NCBI GenBank assembly: GCA_011947345.1
Contig: JAAVTG010000137.1
Coordinates: forward strand, 1 to 64,000
DNA from: Phytophthora quininea
Lineage: Eukaryota; Oomycota; Peronosporomycetes; Peronosporales; Peronosporaceae
Direction of reading: 5' to 3'
Length of the DNA: 64,000 nucleotides
The notes under the pieces are model-generated. The model saw nothing but the letters and a program-made list of their open reading frames with translations. It was not told the DNA's origin and did no database searches. Both the position numbers and the translations under genes were made by a program. Position 1 is the stretch's first letter. Each line of letters begins with the position of its first letter. Shown here piece by piece: positions 1-9,779 of the stretch.

Positions 1-2
1 TG

Positions 3-718
3 CAGTTGCTTCGTAGGATGCAAAGCTACGACGTACTGAATGCTGTGGCTCGGGACAAGCTGGCGCAGGTCTTAACCCGCGTGCTGGAGAAACTGGCGGA
101 CAATGTATTGGCAACATCTTCTAGGCCATCGCCCATCTTGCTAATTCGACCTCTTACAATGTTGTAGGACGCCCAGGTGTTCACTGCTGAGGAGAAGGCC
201 CAGCTGAAGACCATTTTAAGTCTGGATGAGGGTCAAATCGACGCCGCAGTGGGTATCGCTACCGAGATCTTCGTGGACGCCGCAGCCTTCGGAACGGTGG
301 ACAGGAACCGATTAATGTCGTGTGGAGTGGAGGAGGAGGTTGTCCACATTGCGGAGAAGACATGGCGCAAGAAAGGGAGAGCTCTAGCCGAGCAGATCGC
401 CGCACACCATACAGTGGAGACGCCGCTCGTGCTGCAGAACTCGAACTGGAGACTGCACCTGCAAATGGGCAGCGACAAACGCAGCGGACAATCGCAGCCC
501 ACAGCGATCTTCCAACTGGATCTGGCGGACAAGAACTCGCCGACGGAGGTGCGTAAGGCGATGCGACGGCTTGTAGAATGCAGTTGACAATGCATATTGC
601 TTTCCAGACCGAGAGGATGGACGTCGAGCTTTCACACGAAGAGCTTCGCTCGCTGTTCCTGCAGCTCAACGCGATCCAAGCGGAGCTCGATGGGCCACTG
701 CCACCAACTGCAGCCTAA
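3..718 (+). CDS. COMM domain-containing protein (COMMD10-like), 5'-truncated by window edge
   Basis: COMMD proteins form the Commander complex with CCDC22/CCDC93 and act in endosomal recycling and NF-kB control. Three exons are read: 3-104, 168-572 and 608-718, with stop TAA at 716-718. The N-terminal helical part is followed by a C-terminal COMM domain, recognised by NSNWRLHLQMG, then QPTAIFQLDLA, and by the terminal helix SHEELRSLFLQLNAIQAELD, which is closest to COMMD10. Intron 1 (105-167, 63 nt) is in phase 0. Intron 2 (573-607) is only 35 nt, which is very short. About 205 codons are present and the true start lies upstream of the window. Family assignment is firm; the exact paralogue is inferred. 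Confidence 0.8.
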
Positions 719-1512
719 GAGGATTCTAACGATCTGCTTATGCATCGGTTTGAAGCAAGCAAAAACGTAGGTGTGGTGTGCACTCGTCATGGCTATTGAG
801 ATGCGGACGAGCAGACGCTAGTGACCATTATGAACGCTGCCTGTCGTTGGCATTGAGCGAGTTCCTGCCTTATCCCAGCTTGCTGGGTCACTTGTCGAGT
901 CGTAGCGTGTGCAATGTGTGACTTGCTCCAACTTGCAGCAGTTGAATCGGCCCGCCAGTCATCGCGAAAGAGAGATCCTCGTTGGTCAGGCATTGGAGCG
1001 CAGGAAGAACCTTGGAATGGAGGCGCCTGCATGAATGGATGCTGATGGGGATGTAGTTGCCATGTCATCCAAGCACATTGCACTGCTGGCCCACGTGTCG
1101 GAACAACTCCAAGTTGATGGCGATCTCGGTGATTCGGATTCTCTGGGGCTACGGTCAGGCACTTGCTTGTCTTGACTTGGAAGTTCCTCGATGCGATCAA
1201 GAAGCTCTACACAAAGTAATCGCGTGACAAGGCACGCAGCATTAGGCAAGCTGCGCTGGTCGACGGTGCGCTTCAACGTGTCACCGCCGGCGCACGGAAG
1301 GGGCCTACGTGACCGCTCAAAGATCTGCGCGGGCACCGACGCCAGTAGCACATGGTCTCGTATGCTTCGGCAAAACAAGCTGAGCGCTAGAGATGATCCG
1401 CCATCACGGGCGCTCCGGTCGTGTCCGAGCGCGTCTCGACGGCATCCTTTGGCTATAGCGAGCAGTCTTCAATTCACCACCTCGACCACCAAGCTCGTCC
1501 CTCCCCATCGAA
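719..1512. other. Gene-poor stretch, no supported gene
   Basis: No reading frame here has recognisable family motifs. Short broken frames on the plus strand (roughly 900-1300) look like decayed coding sequence, but they could not be named. No RNA gene or repeat was seen. Confidence 0.5.
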
Positions 1513-1815
1513 ATGACCAGCCACCTCACCGACGCCAACGTCTTCGCCATGAGCGCCGCCGTGCTCTACATCAAGTTCCTGGCCTCCACCATGATCCAGG
1601 GCCGCAAGGCCTTCGCAGCCGGCACTCGAATGGCCGAAGACAGCAAGCTGCCCATGGCCAGGAACGCCCCAGACAAGGCTTCGCCGACCTGAATGACGAG
1701 GCCGTACGACTCGCCATCGACAGTGAGCAGCGCTGGAAGCGGATCATCCAGAACGATCTCGAGTCGATGCCAATGGCATTCGTCATCTTCTGGGCCTGCA
1801 TCTCCGTGGGGGTGG
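1513..1815 (+). pseudogene. Truncated MAPEG-family membrane protein
   Basis: MAPEG proteins are four-helix membrane enzymes such as microsomal glutathione transferases. ATG 1513 opens an N-terminal helix (ANVFAMSAAVLYIKFLAS), then a cytosolic loop, then the family hallmark EQRWKRIIQNDLESMP, in which the conserved RxxQNDxExxP element precedes helix 2. One base is missing near 1677 (a GG that should read GGG), so the loop shifts frame. After the FWACISVG residues of helix 2 the similarity stops abruptly and the same frame runs into anaerobic ribonucleotide reductase sequence. Helices 3 and 4 are absent, so the protein cannot be a complete MAPEG enzyme. Confidence 0.75.
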
Positions 1816-2639
1816 CGTCCATCTGCTACAAGCTGGCCAAGATCGACGAGCTATTCCCCGAGGCCAAGATCCCGAGCTGCAACTCGACCGTACTACCAGT
1901 GGACTCGGCCGACGACTTTTTCGAGGCGTTGAACTACCAAGAATCGCTGCAGACAGAGTACACCAGCGGCACTGTCTTCCTGCCTTCCTGGGTGAACATT
2001 TGTCGAGCTGGACGCAAGCGCGTATCGGATCCCGTACGTGGCACTGGCCCCAACCTTCAGTGTCTGCAGAACACACGGTTACCTCGCTGGTGAGAACTTT
2101 GAGTGCCCACACTGCGTGAGAAATCACTGGGAAGTATCGTCGGTTACTTCCGGCCGGTGTTGGATTGGGAGACTGGCAAGAAGGCTGCATTCATCATGCA
2201 CAAGATCTACACCACCATTGAGCACTACCCGATCGACTTTCAAATTGGCCGCTCCACCACGCCCACGAACTTCCCGGAAATAAAGTAGCATCGATTGTGT
2301 TCACGATGGGCTGCTGTTTGAAATGCGGTTGGTGCCACACCAGCTACCTCGTCAACGAAGAGCCCGAAGATCTCGCGATTCTGGACTAAGTCGCGTCCAC
2401 CGAGCACAGGAGCCTCGCGGTCTGTGGAGGTGAGCCAACGATTCAGACTGCTTTGCTACCGTTCCTGCGCCTTGCTAAGGATAAAGGAATCACGGCCAAG
2501 CTGAACGCGAACGGAAGCAACCCGAACGTGCTGAAGAGGTCTTCAACGAGCAGCTCGTCGATTTTGTCGCTATGAACGTCAAGGCTGGCGCTGTACTGTA
2601 TGCTGAGGTTGCTAGCAAAGAGTTTCACCCCAAGAAGTC
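1816..2639 (+). pseudogene. Relic of anaerobic ribonucleotide reductase NrdD joined to its activase NrdG
   Basis: Class III reductase makes deoxynucleotides without oxygen; NrdG installs its glycyl radical. The first half reads as NrdD C-terminus in three frames: YKLAKIDELFPEAKIP, NSTVLPVDSADDFFEAL, QTEYTSGTVF, IPYVALAPTFSVC, HGYLAGE, CPHC and VGYFRPVLDWETGKK. The candidate glycyl-radical Gly codon is 2142-2144. Without a clear gap, NrdG follows: VASIVFTMG, then a CxxxCxxC radical-SAM cluster at 2312-2335, then GGEPTIQ (2426 on) and LVDFVAMNVKA. At least five -1 shifts and a stop (2387-2389) break it, and the NrdD N-terminal two thirds with the catalytic cysteines are missing. It is probably a bacterial acquisition, now dead. 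NrdD and NrdG identities are from motif recognition. Confidence 0.75.
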
Positions 2640-3429
2640 TTGATAAAGTTGTCAGACTGCAGTGTGAAAACGCGGAACAGGAAGTGGAGGATAATCAGAC
2701 AGCACATGGAGTTTTTCTTGTATTTCAGTAGCAGTAGAAACGTCTCGAGCATTGACTGCTGCTTCATCTTGGCGGAACTTCCATCACAGCGACAATAGCT
2801 CACTCGATTCCGTTTTGCTGCTCCTGTCTCCCGAACGGCCTGGATGCAAACGAGGTGGCCCTCATCTGCGCAAGTCGACTCTTGGTCCAAGCGATTCTGC
2901 AACAGCCTTGTCCGCAAGATCACAGACATTTTGCCCGTCAGCTATACCAGCTCCCAGTGATCAGCACCTGCTCACCCAGCATCACTGCCGTTCAAAATAC
3001 GGCAACAGATTCAAGATCACGTACAATGCCGACATCGGGTAAGCTGCTGGATAGTGTGCGATGTTGCCACCTGAGTTGGGGCCCTGCCTGCTCCTTTGGC
3101 GGACTTGGCCGAGCCTTCTGCTCACTGCGATGTGGTTCGTCCCTTGGCGATGTTGAGGTCATCTGCCTTGACTCCGTTGGGCGACGTGTCGCTCTTGCTG
3201 AAACTGCTGGAGCTACTCGGTGTCAACGTCTTGTGATCAACCCTTCACTGCACCTGCACGGCTGATGCCAGTCAGCAGCGACAGCATCTCACCCTTCCTC
3301 GGTGTCTTCCCGCGTCTAGTGAGGGCAGCCGGAGCTGAAGACGACGCGTTGTTGATCCCGTGTCGTCAATCACCACATCCTGCTCCGACGGCAACGCCAC
3401 TTGTGCAGTGAGCCCAGCTCCATCAGTTC
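2640..3429. other. Gene-poor stretch, no supported gene
   Basis: Open frames of 60-136 codons occur on both strands, but none shows family motifs, splice structure or consistent coding character. Part of it may be the decayed 3' continuation of the minus-strand coiled-coil relic that follows. Confidence 0.4.
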
Positions 3430-4900
3430 GTGGATGCCGTCTTTCTCATACGTCTCATACGTCTCCAAGAAATCTGCTCCTCGCTGGCCTACAGACACGC
3501 CTACCTTGAGTTCGTCAACTTGCTCGTTGAGCAGTCGGCTGTTCTATTGAGCTTCAGTTTGCCTTTGGTCGAACGAATTGGTTAGCCAGACGATCGAGTT
3601 TAGAGCTCATCAAGGACTCTTGGTGTTTTGCACTGAGCCTGCAACTCTTCTGTCCCTGCCTTAAAGTCGCTCATCAGAGCAGTGATAGCCTCTCTCGCAA
3701 GGCCTACCGCAGTGTGGTTGCGTACACTGCTGTAAGCGCGAGAACGAGTGCTCAAAACTGCTCCTTCTTGACAGACTTCAGCTCTCTCTGAGCCGACATA
3801 TTCTCCTTCTTCAAGGCCGACGCTATTTCCTCCATCTCAATCGCCCGTCGACGTTCAGTCTCGAGCTGCTTCAACATATTATTCTTTTCTGTGGTAATCT
3901 GATTCTGCCACTCCATTTGCTACTGTCGCGCTGCGCTGGTACTCGACGAGTTGGCAGCAATCACTTCCGCTAACTTCCGCTCCACCTCTTGCACATTAGC
4001 GCCTCTGCGATCCTACTCGTCTTAGGCAGCAAGCTGGCTTCGGTACTTCTGAGCGTTCGTCGCCATCTCCTCCAGCTCGTGGAGACGAATATCTTGGTGA
4101 GCCAATTCATTTTCGCAAGCCGTAAGCTGGTTCTGATACGTCTGCGCTCCTGCATACGAAAACGTTGGCGGGTTAGTTCACCTTCACAAGCCGCAAGCTG
4201 ATTTTGGTACTTCTGTGCCTTTGCCGCCACGTCCTCTCTTCAGTAGCTTAGCGATCCTTCTCCAGCATTAGATGCTCGTTGGACGTTTGCTGACAACGAG
4301 ACTCAGCTAGGTAACACTGCTCCTTCATGCACTGGGCTTCCGCTTCAGCGTACTGCAATTTGCTCTCGAGCGTCTTGATCGACACTTTCGTCTTGGACTG
4401 AGTCTCGTTCTTCTGCGTCTCCTGCTTCAAGTTCTCCATTTGCAGCTGCAAGGCCGTGAGCTGCTCTCTCTGCTTCACCACCACTTTCCAGTGCTCGGCC
4501 TCAGTCGACAACTTGACGTTGGTCATCTCCAGTTGCAGCAAGTTCTGCTGATCTCTCTGCACTGTCACCTTCATCTCCTATCGCTCGCGGTCTCTCTGCA
4601 TCTCCTTCGTCTGCACCTTGAGTTGCTCCGCATTGAGTCTCAGACTCTCCATCTGCTGCTCCAGCTCCTGCACTCTCAGGCGCACGATGTCTTCGTAGAC
4701 CAGCGCGAAGTACTTCGCGCCGCCATAGCTGACACACAGCCAGTGCGCGCGTGCGCTTGAGCTTTCCCCGTAGCAACTCGAAGGTCTGGTGCACGTGCGT
4801 GGGAGTACCCTCGTAGATATGACGGAACTGAGGCTGGCTTCGTCCTCCTCTGGAGGCAAGATACAAGCTTGCTAAAACAGCGCATTCCCTGCGCACATTT
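3430..4900 (-). pseudogene. Broken coiled-coil protein gene
   Basis: Read from 4900 downwards, the minus strand encodes a short globular start (frames containing FRHIYEGTPTHVHQTFELL and SYGGAKYFALVYEDIVRLRV) followed by several hundred residues of heptad-rich sequence such as VQELEQQMESLRLNAEQLK and QQNLLQLEMTNVKLSTEAEH. A unit like MAAKAQKYQNQLAACEGEL recurs as MATNAQKYRSQLAA, so the coil contains an internal duplication. In-frame stops (for example near 4575) and several frame changes interrupt it. Function is not recognised; a structural or cytoskeleton-associated coiled coil is all that can be said. Confidence 0.5.
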
Positions 4901-5860
4901 CGCCGAGGGATTTTTTTATAATCCGCACATCATCCGTGTCGATCAGATCGTACAGACTACATTTTGCACCTAAAAATTGAAACCCATCTCTGACACTGTC
5001 ACATCAGCTTTTTGACCAATCATAGTAACGGATTTGCGGCGGTATGAACAAAATGCTGCACGTAAGAATATATAATTCTCTGGGGGTCAAAGGGTTAATG
5101 GCATTCCATCTTCCAGTTCAAGGTGGCACATTACTGAATAAAACTACTGTTCCGCGTTTTTGCTACTGTGCGGTCCACTCAAGTTCATTCAACCGAGGTG
5201 AAAAGCGCCATTTTTGGCCCCTGCACGGGATTGTTGATGTAAACCCTATTCCTCGACAACTCTTTACCATCTGTTATAAAGCAAGGTAAGACATACGTTA
5301 AAGAGGAGTAGATTAACAAGTGAGGACTTCGTCCCCTCCAAAATCTTATTTTTCGTAAAAAAAAGCAATGATTGATATGTTTTACCAATTATGGAGGAAT
5401 CTAATGGGAGATGGGCTTTTTCATTTCAACCGGCCCATCCTTGTTGTTTTGCAAAATAAGCCCTTATTTTTCCAAAAGGGTCGGCGGTCCTAAATATAGA
5501 CACTACCCAAATTGTTGCAGACGCCATACAAAAGAACAGGCAGGTCTAACGAAGTGGGCTGCAAAACACAGCGAAATGGGCCGTTGGCGGTTTTGGAAAA
5601 GACCGCTGCTCCTCGAAGTGGGCCGCTATTGCCGTTCTACTCGCTGCCCGACACCTTGCCTGCTACAAGCTGCTGGCCACGCTCGGCCAACAAGTGCTGC
5701 TCGCCGTACGAGATTGCTACTCGAGACAAACGATTTTCCAGGAATGAGTATTTTTCCAGGAGTGAACCTTTGAGGACTTGATGGGTGGCGATCTCCAGTT
5801 TTCTTTGGCGCGCAGAATTCCCGATCGAGTAGATCGAGCTCGGGGTGAACGAGTCGAACC
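4901..5860. other. AT-richer intergenic stretch, no supported gene
   Basis: Composition is more AT-rich than the flanks. The frames present (for example 5411-5773 plus) show no known motif. Nothing else was recognised. Confidence 0.5.
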
Positions 5861-6690
5861 ATGGCGTCGCTACGGCTCCTGTTGAACCCGGACAAGGACG
5901 AAGCACAGGCTGCTGTGCATGATCTACAGTTGCTGCTGAATCCCGTGGAGAACGACACTGCGGAATCTGCCGGTCCACTGCTGAATGACGTCCTAGAGGA
6001 AAAACTTCGGAGCCTGCTAGGGAATCCGAGCCAGCTGATACGGTCGCCTGGATGGAACAGCACTTGGAAGCGAACCCGAAGACGGTCGCCGTCGTTCAAG
6101 AACTTGTTGTTACCTCTGAGTCTAAGTAACTACAAAGAACGCAAACGGAAGCTGAACAGCGAGTACAAGGTCTTGACGGATAAAGGGGGAAAATCCGAAG
6201 GGGTTGGCTACTACATCTAGCCGGACTCGAGCAGCACGAGCGCGAGCAGATCGAGGGCCTGATCCTGCTGGACTTCAACATGAAAGGGCTCACCTTTTCC
6301 GCTCCGTCGACGGTGTTTCACACCATGAGCTCGCCGCGCATCTACCGGTTCACATACGATTCTTCCAGCTGATTTTCGTCGGCCAATTTCGCAACTGGCT
6401 CAAGTCGAGTAATCCCGAGACGACACCAATCAACGAGCTGGTAGCCCAGTCCAAACTGATGTGCCAGGCGGCGGCTCAGGCAAGAATGAACACTCGAATT
6501 ATGGCGATAGCTGGGCTGTTTATGCAGGAACTGATGCAGGTTCGGTACGAATCGTTGGCGAAGACACAATGACCCCACGACCCCCGCATCAAGCACACTA
6601 TCGAGCTAAAGCAGGCGGTATTGAAGGCCATTGATGTGACCTACGATGGCGTTCCGTCCCGAGCTTGAAACGACCCGAAATTCGCGGGAT
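5861..6690 (+). pseudogene. Unrecognised broken gene
   Basis: ATG 5861 opens a frame starting MASLRLLLNPDKDEAQAAVH that is readable for about 120 codons. An overlapping frame (AWMEQHLEANPKTVAVVQEL) looks more protein-like after about 6040, so the frame breaks there. Further pieces, EREQIEGLILLDFNMKGL (about 6235-6300) and a helical stretch LVAQSKLMCQAAAQARMN (about 6440-6490), follow in different frames and end near 6570-6690. Together they look like one degraded protein of about 250-280 residues. No family was recognised. Confidence 0.35.
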
Positions 6691-6695
6691 GGGGG

Positions 6696-6950
6696 TTGAC
6701 GCCACGGAAATGCCGCAGGTGGTGGGTGAAGCAGAACGAGATCATTGGATCGGAACCAACACGCAACTACGTCGACAAGAAATGGTCTAAGAGGAAACTA
6801 GACCAACACGAAGAAGACAATCTTGTTGCAGGAACACGGGCCATGGATCGCAAGTGGACCCGCGGGGAAGCTCTGAAGCGCTTCCCCAATGTCGACTTCA
6901 AGGCGTCGCGGTCGTGGGTTACCGGGTTTATCGGTTGGAACCTCAAGTAG
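6696..6950 (+). CDS. Short ORF, possibly a transposase DNA-binding remnant
   Basis: The 84-codon basic frame ends with GEALKRFPNVDFKASRSWVT followed by GFIGWNLK. This recalls the CENP-B/Tigger-type helix-turn-helix pattern in which 'FKAS.GW...F' closes the domain. No catalytic part follows. It may be a fragment of a pogo/Tigger element or of the broken gene before it. The assignment is weak. Confidence 0.25.
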   Translation: MTPRKCRRWWVKQNEIIGSEPTRNYVDKKWSKRKLDQHEEDNLVAGTRAMDRKWTRGEALKRFPNVDFKASRSWVTGFIGWNLK

Positions 6951-7040
6951 CAATGCAAGTGTCGTCGCTTATATGAAGTTTTTTTGTATGAAGCTTCTTT
7001 TCTATTATTACTAGTAGTAAACCTGCTCCGAATCCCTTTT

Positions 7041-7261
7041 GCGATGGCAGATGCCGCCGTCTCCTCGGATGACGCCGAGAGCGCCACACTGACGGCGCTG
7101 TCGGACTGCGTGACCACCGTGCTGCAGAACGACCTCAGCTACGGGTTGTGCGTGACCAACTCGGGTCTCTTCGACCTGGTGCCAGCCGAATTCCTGGATC
7201 GCAACGCCAGCAATTCGTCGTCCTCTGCCTCCGCCACCTCAGACGACGACGAGACCTTCAA
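7041..7261 (+). repeat. Copy of the 5' end of the ABC transporter gene at 9780
   Basis: This segment repeats 9777-9997 almost exactly. It starts at GCGATGGCAGA, which includes the start codon of the intact gene, and runs through the serine-rich stretch to GAGACCTTCAA. The few differences cluster in the first 50 bases; the remainder looks identical by eye, so the copy is recent. Flanking sequence is unrelated on both sides. At its right edge the sequence passes directly into Helitron helicase code, which suggests fragment capture by a rolling-circle element. Confidence 0.85.
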
Positions 7262-8532
7262 ACTGGTTTTCTTGGATTGTTGAGGAGGAACAGGAAAATC
7301 ATTTTTGCTGTAAACGATTCTGGCGATTGTTCGATCGGAAGGAAAGGTTGAGCTTGCGATAGCATCCAGTGGCGTTGCTTCCACGCTATTGATGGGCGGA
7401 AGGATCTCGCATTAAACCTTTCAACTTGGTTTGGATCTAAACTCATCTTCCACGTGCAATGTCACGGCTAATTCGGCGCGCGCAGAGTTAATTCAAAGGA
7501 TTGATCTAATAGTATGGGACGAAGCCTCGCTAATGGTCAAGAAAATTACCGGTTATTTCTCACGCTTCGCCAGAAGAAATCATCGGCAGCTGTCTTAAGC
7601 GTTCATCACTATGGCATGGCTTTCAAGTTCTTCATCTGCGTACGAATATGAGGGTTCAAAACGCAACGGATGCAGAAACAGCTGCAGAAGATCAAGACTT
7701 TGCAGACTTTTTGCTTCCTGTTGGCGATGGTCGTAACGACGATTGTTCTGCGCACGGCGATTCTTACACAAGAATCCAGCAAGACATGGTATTAACAACT
7801 ACGGATGCGTCACTTCCAAAATATCAAGCTCTGATCAATCATGCGTACGGAGACATAACGAAAAGGTATCCGGAACAGGATTACTTCGAAAACAGGGCGA
7901 TTCTTACGCCACCAAACGATGACGTACCCAAGCTGAACAACGCTGTCATCGAAGCGCTTCCTGGAGAGGTGCAAGAGTACGAATCTATCGACGCTATCGA
8001 GGACGAGCAAAGGAACGGAAATGCTCAGTTCCCTGTGGAGTTTCTCAACTCTTTAACTATGACCGGAATGCCTCCACACAACCTCCATATCAAGGTTGGC
8101 GCGCCTATCATTTTACTAAGGCATATCAGTGGCGACAACGGTCTTTGCAACGGCACACGACTCCAGGTCCTTCATACCCAGCGCCATTGCATTGAAACCA
8201 AGGTTCTAACAGGAATTCTCATCGGAAAGGTGGTCATGATTCCACGTATCCCGTTGGTTTCATATGGCTCCGGGCTGCTGTTTGAGCTACGCAGACGCCA
8301 ATTCCCAGTACAATTAGCGTTCGCCATGACCATCAACAAGGACCAAGGGTAGACACTTCAAGAACTGGGTCCCTATTTGCCTCAGCCGGTGTTTGCCCAC
8401 GGACAACTTTACGTTGCCCTTTCGCGCGCGACGTCGAGATGCCACATCAAGATTGCTCTGGACTACGAGACACACCAGGAGGAGGGTGAATATTGCTTGC
8501 TCAATGTTGTCTATCGTTCTGTGGTAGCCTAG
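7262..8532 (+). mobile_element. Helitron Pif1-type helicase domain, degenerate
   Basis: Helitrons transpose by rolling-circle replication using a Rep/helicase protein, and this is the helicase end. Walker A GGTGKSFLL lies at 7284 on, followed by VRSEGKVELAIASSGVAS, a Walker B-like WDEASLMVKK (about 7518), the long readable frame 7648-8352 with ILTPPNDDVPKLNN and VGAPIILLRHI, and finally FAHGQLYVALSRATSR, the conserved Pif1 C-terminal motif. Stops at 7281-7283, near 7313, near 7411 and at 8350-8352 (a glutamine position) plus frame changes make it dead. The Rep nuclease half was not found, nor were convincing TC/CTRR Helitron termini. Confidence 0.85.
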
Positions 8533-8790
8533 CTGTTAGCTTAGTCCACTAGAGTGACATTAGCTCAATACATTTTCATTTGAATTCAGTATACGGGGCT
8601 CATGCAAAAACTGCACCGCTTTCCAGCGCAGCCAGCTGGCTTGTTATATTATAATGGTCGTGCTTGCTGGTATGGTCACTTGTATGGTAGCCACCTCATA
8701 CAATGCTCTTTGTGGGATGTTAAAACAGCCCTCTAGCGTGCTTTACGATGCAAATCACAAGTCCGAACAGCGTTGCAGAAATTGAAGTAT

Positions 8791-9505
8791 AAATGGAGCG
8801 ATTCCCGCAGCCGATCTGTGCGTCCCAGACATAAAGTATAACCACTAAACGTGCATAAACGGGGCATGTAGGCGATACAGTTTTAAAATCTGATGGATCC
8901 CCCTCATCAGACATAAACTCAAATCTAGGATACATAGATCTAACATCACCAATGCAAATGCACATTCGAACTTCCAGCACTTCAAATGGACGGAAACCAC
9001 GTGACGGCGCCGGTACTCGATGGAAGACGTTGAAAAGCTGTTGAATATGATCGATGAAGTCCACCAAACGCTGCCACAGGAGATAATGAACGGCGATCAG
9101 GCCTTGGGAAATCGTTCCACCTACGCTCTACTGACAAACGTTAGAGTAGATCAGCAACCCCTACCACGCAAAACTACTTACGGAGCTTCAAAGTAACGGA
9201 GTATGTAGTGAAAGCCGTTGACGTCGAAGCCGGTTGTCAGGATAAACGCCTTGTTGTTCCCAGCACCATAAATCGCGTCTCCACGCTGCCCGTGGCGTCG
9301 TTCCGGTGCAGGTCCGCTCATATTAAGTAGTCCTGTCCCCGCCGACTCTTCCTCTACTCGCTCTCGCCTTCTACCTCAACACAGGTCTCCCTTGAGTGCG
9401 GAATCAAATCTGAAACACAAAACGTTGCGGGTGGACGCCCATTTTCTAATGCATCCTACATTTATGTCTAGGACGCACAGATCGGCTGCGGGAATCGCTC
9501 CATTG
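8791..9505. repeat. 45-bp inverted repeat pair (8791-8835 and 9461-9505)
   Basis: 8791-8835 and the reverse complement of 9461-9505 agree at about 43 of 45 positions, with a common core GGAGCGATTCCCGCAGCCGA. The arms are 625 bp apart, in gene-free DNA between the Helitron remnant and the ABC gene. No coding function was recognised for the spacer, although minus-strand frames there keep short similar stretches. They may be two fragments of one unidentified mobile element in opposite orientation. Confidence 0.7.
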
Positions 9506-9779
9506 AGTAGAAATGTGAACGATGCGTCTAAACGATGTTGGAGAGAGCCCTGCTGACTCCAGAAGCTCTGTATAAGGACTCGAACACCATTCCCTCGGCA
9601 CCACCTTGCAGCAAGAAGGCTGTCGGCCTGCGTCGAAGCAAATCCGAGCTCCGTTGGACACAGATCGGAGATTGCTTGACCTGAAAGCACATACGCGATT
9701 ACTAAACATGGTGATGATGGGGTACGCTTTTTAATCAGTGCCTGGGTGTCACAATGTGTCACAATCCGACTTACTCGCG

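Noticed and set aside
5085..5100. AAAGGGTTAA resembling a piggyBac right end
   Set aside because: Only the last few bases match; the GAGAGCG part of the terminus is absent and no partner end was seen.
8720..9067. 115-codon minus-strand ORF
   Set aside because: It has no family motif; it overlaps one arm of the inverted repeat and is probably decayed mobile DNA.
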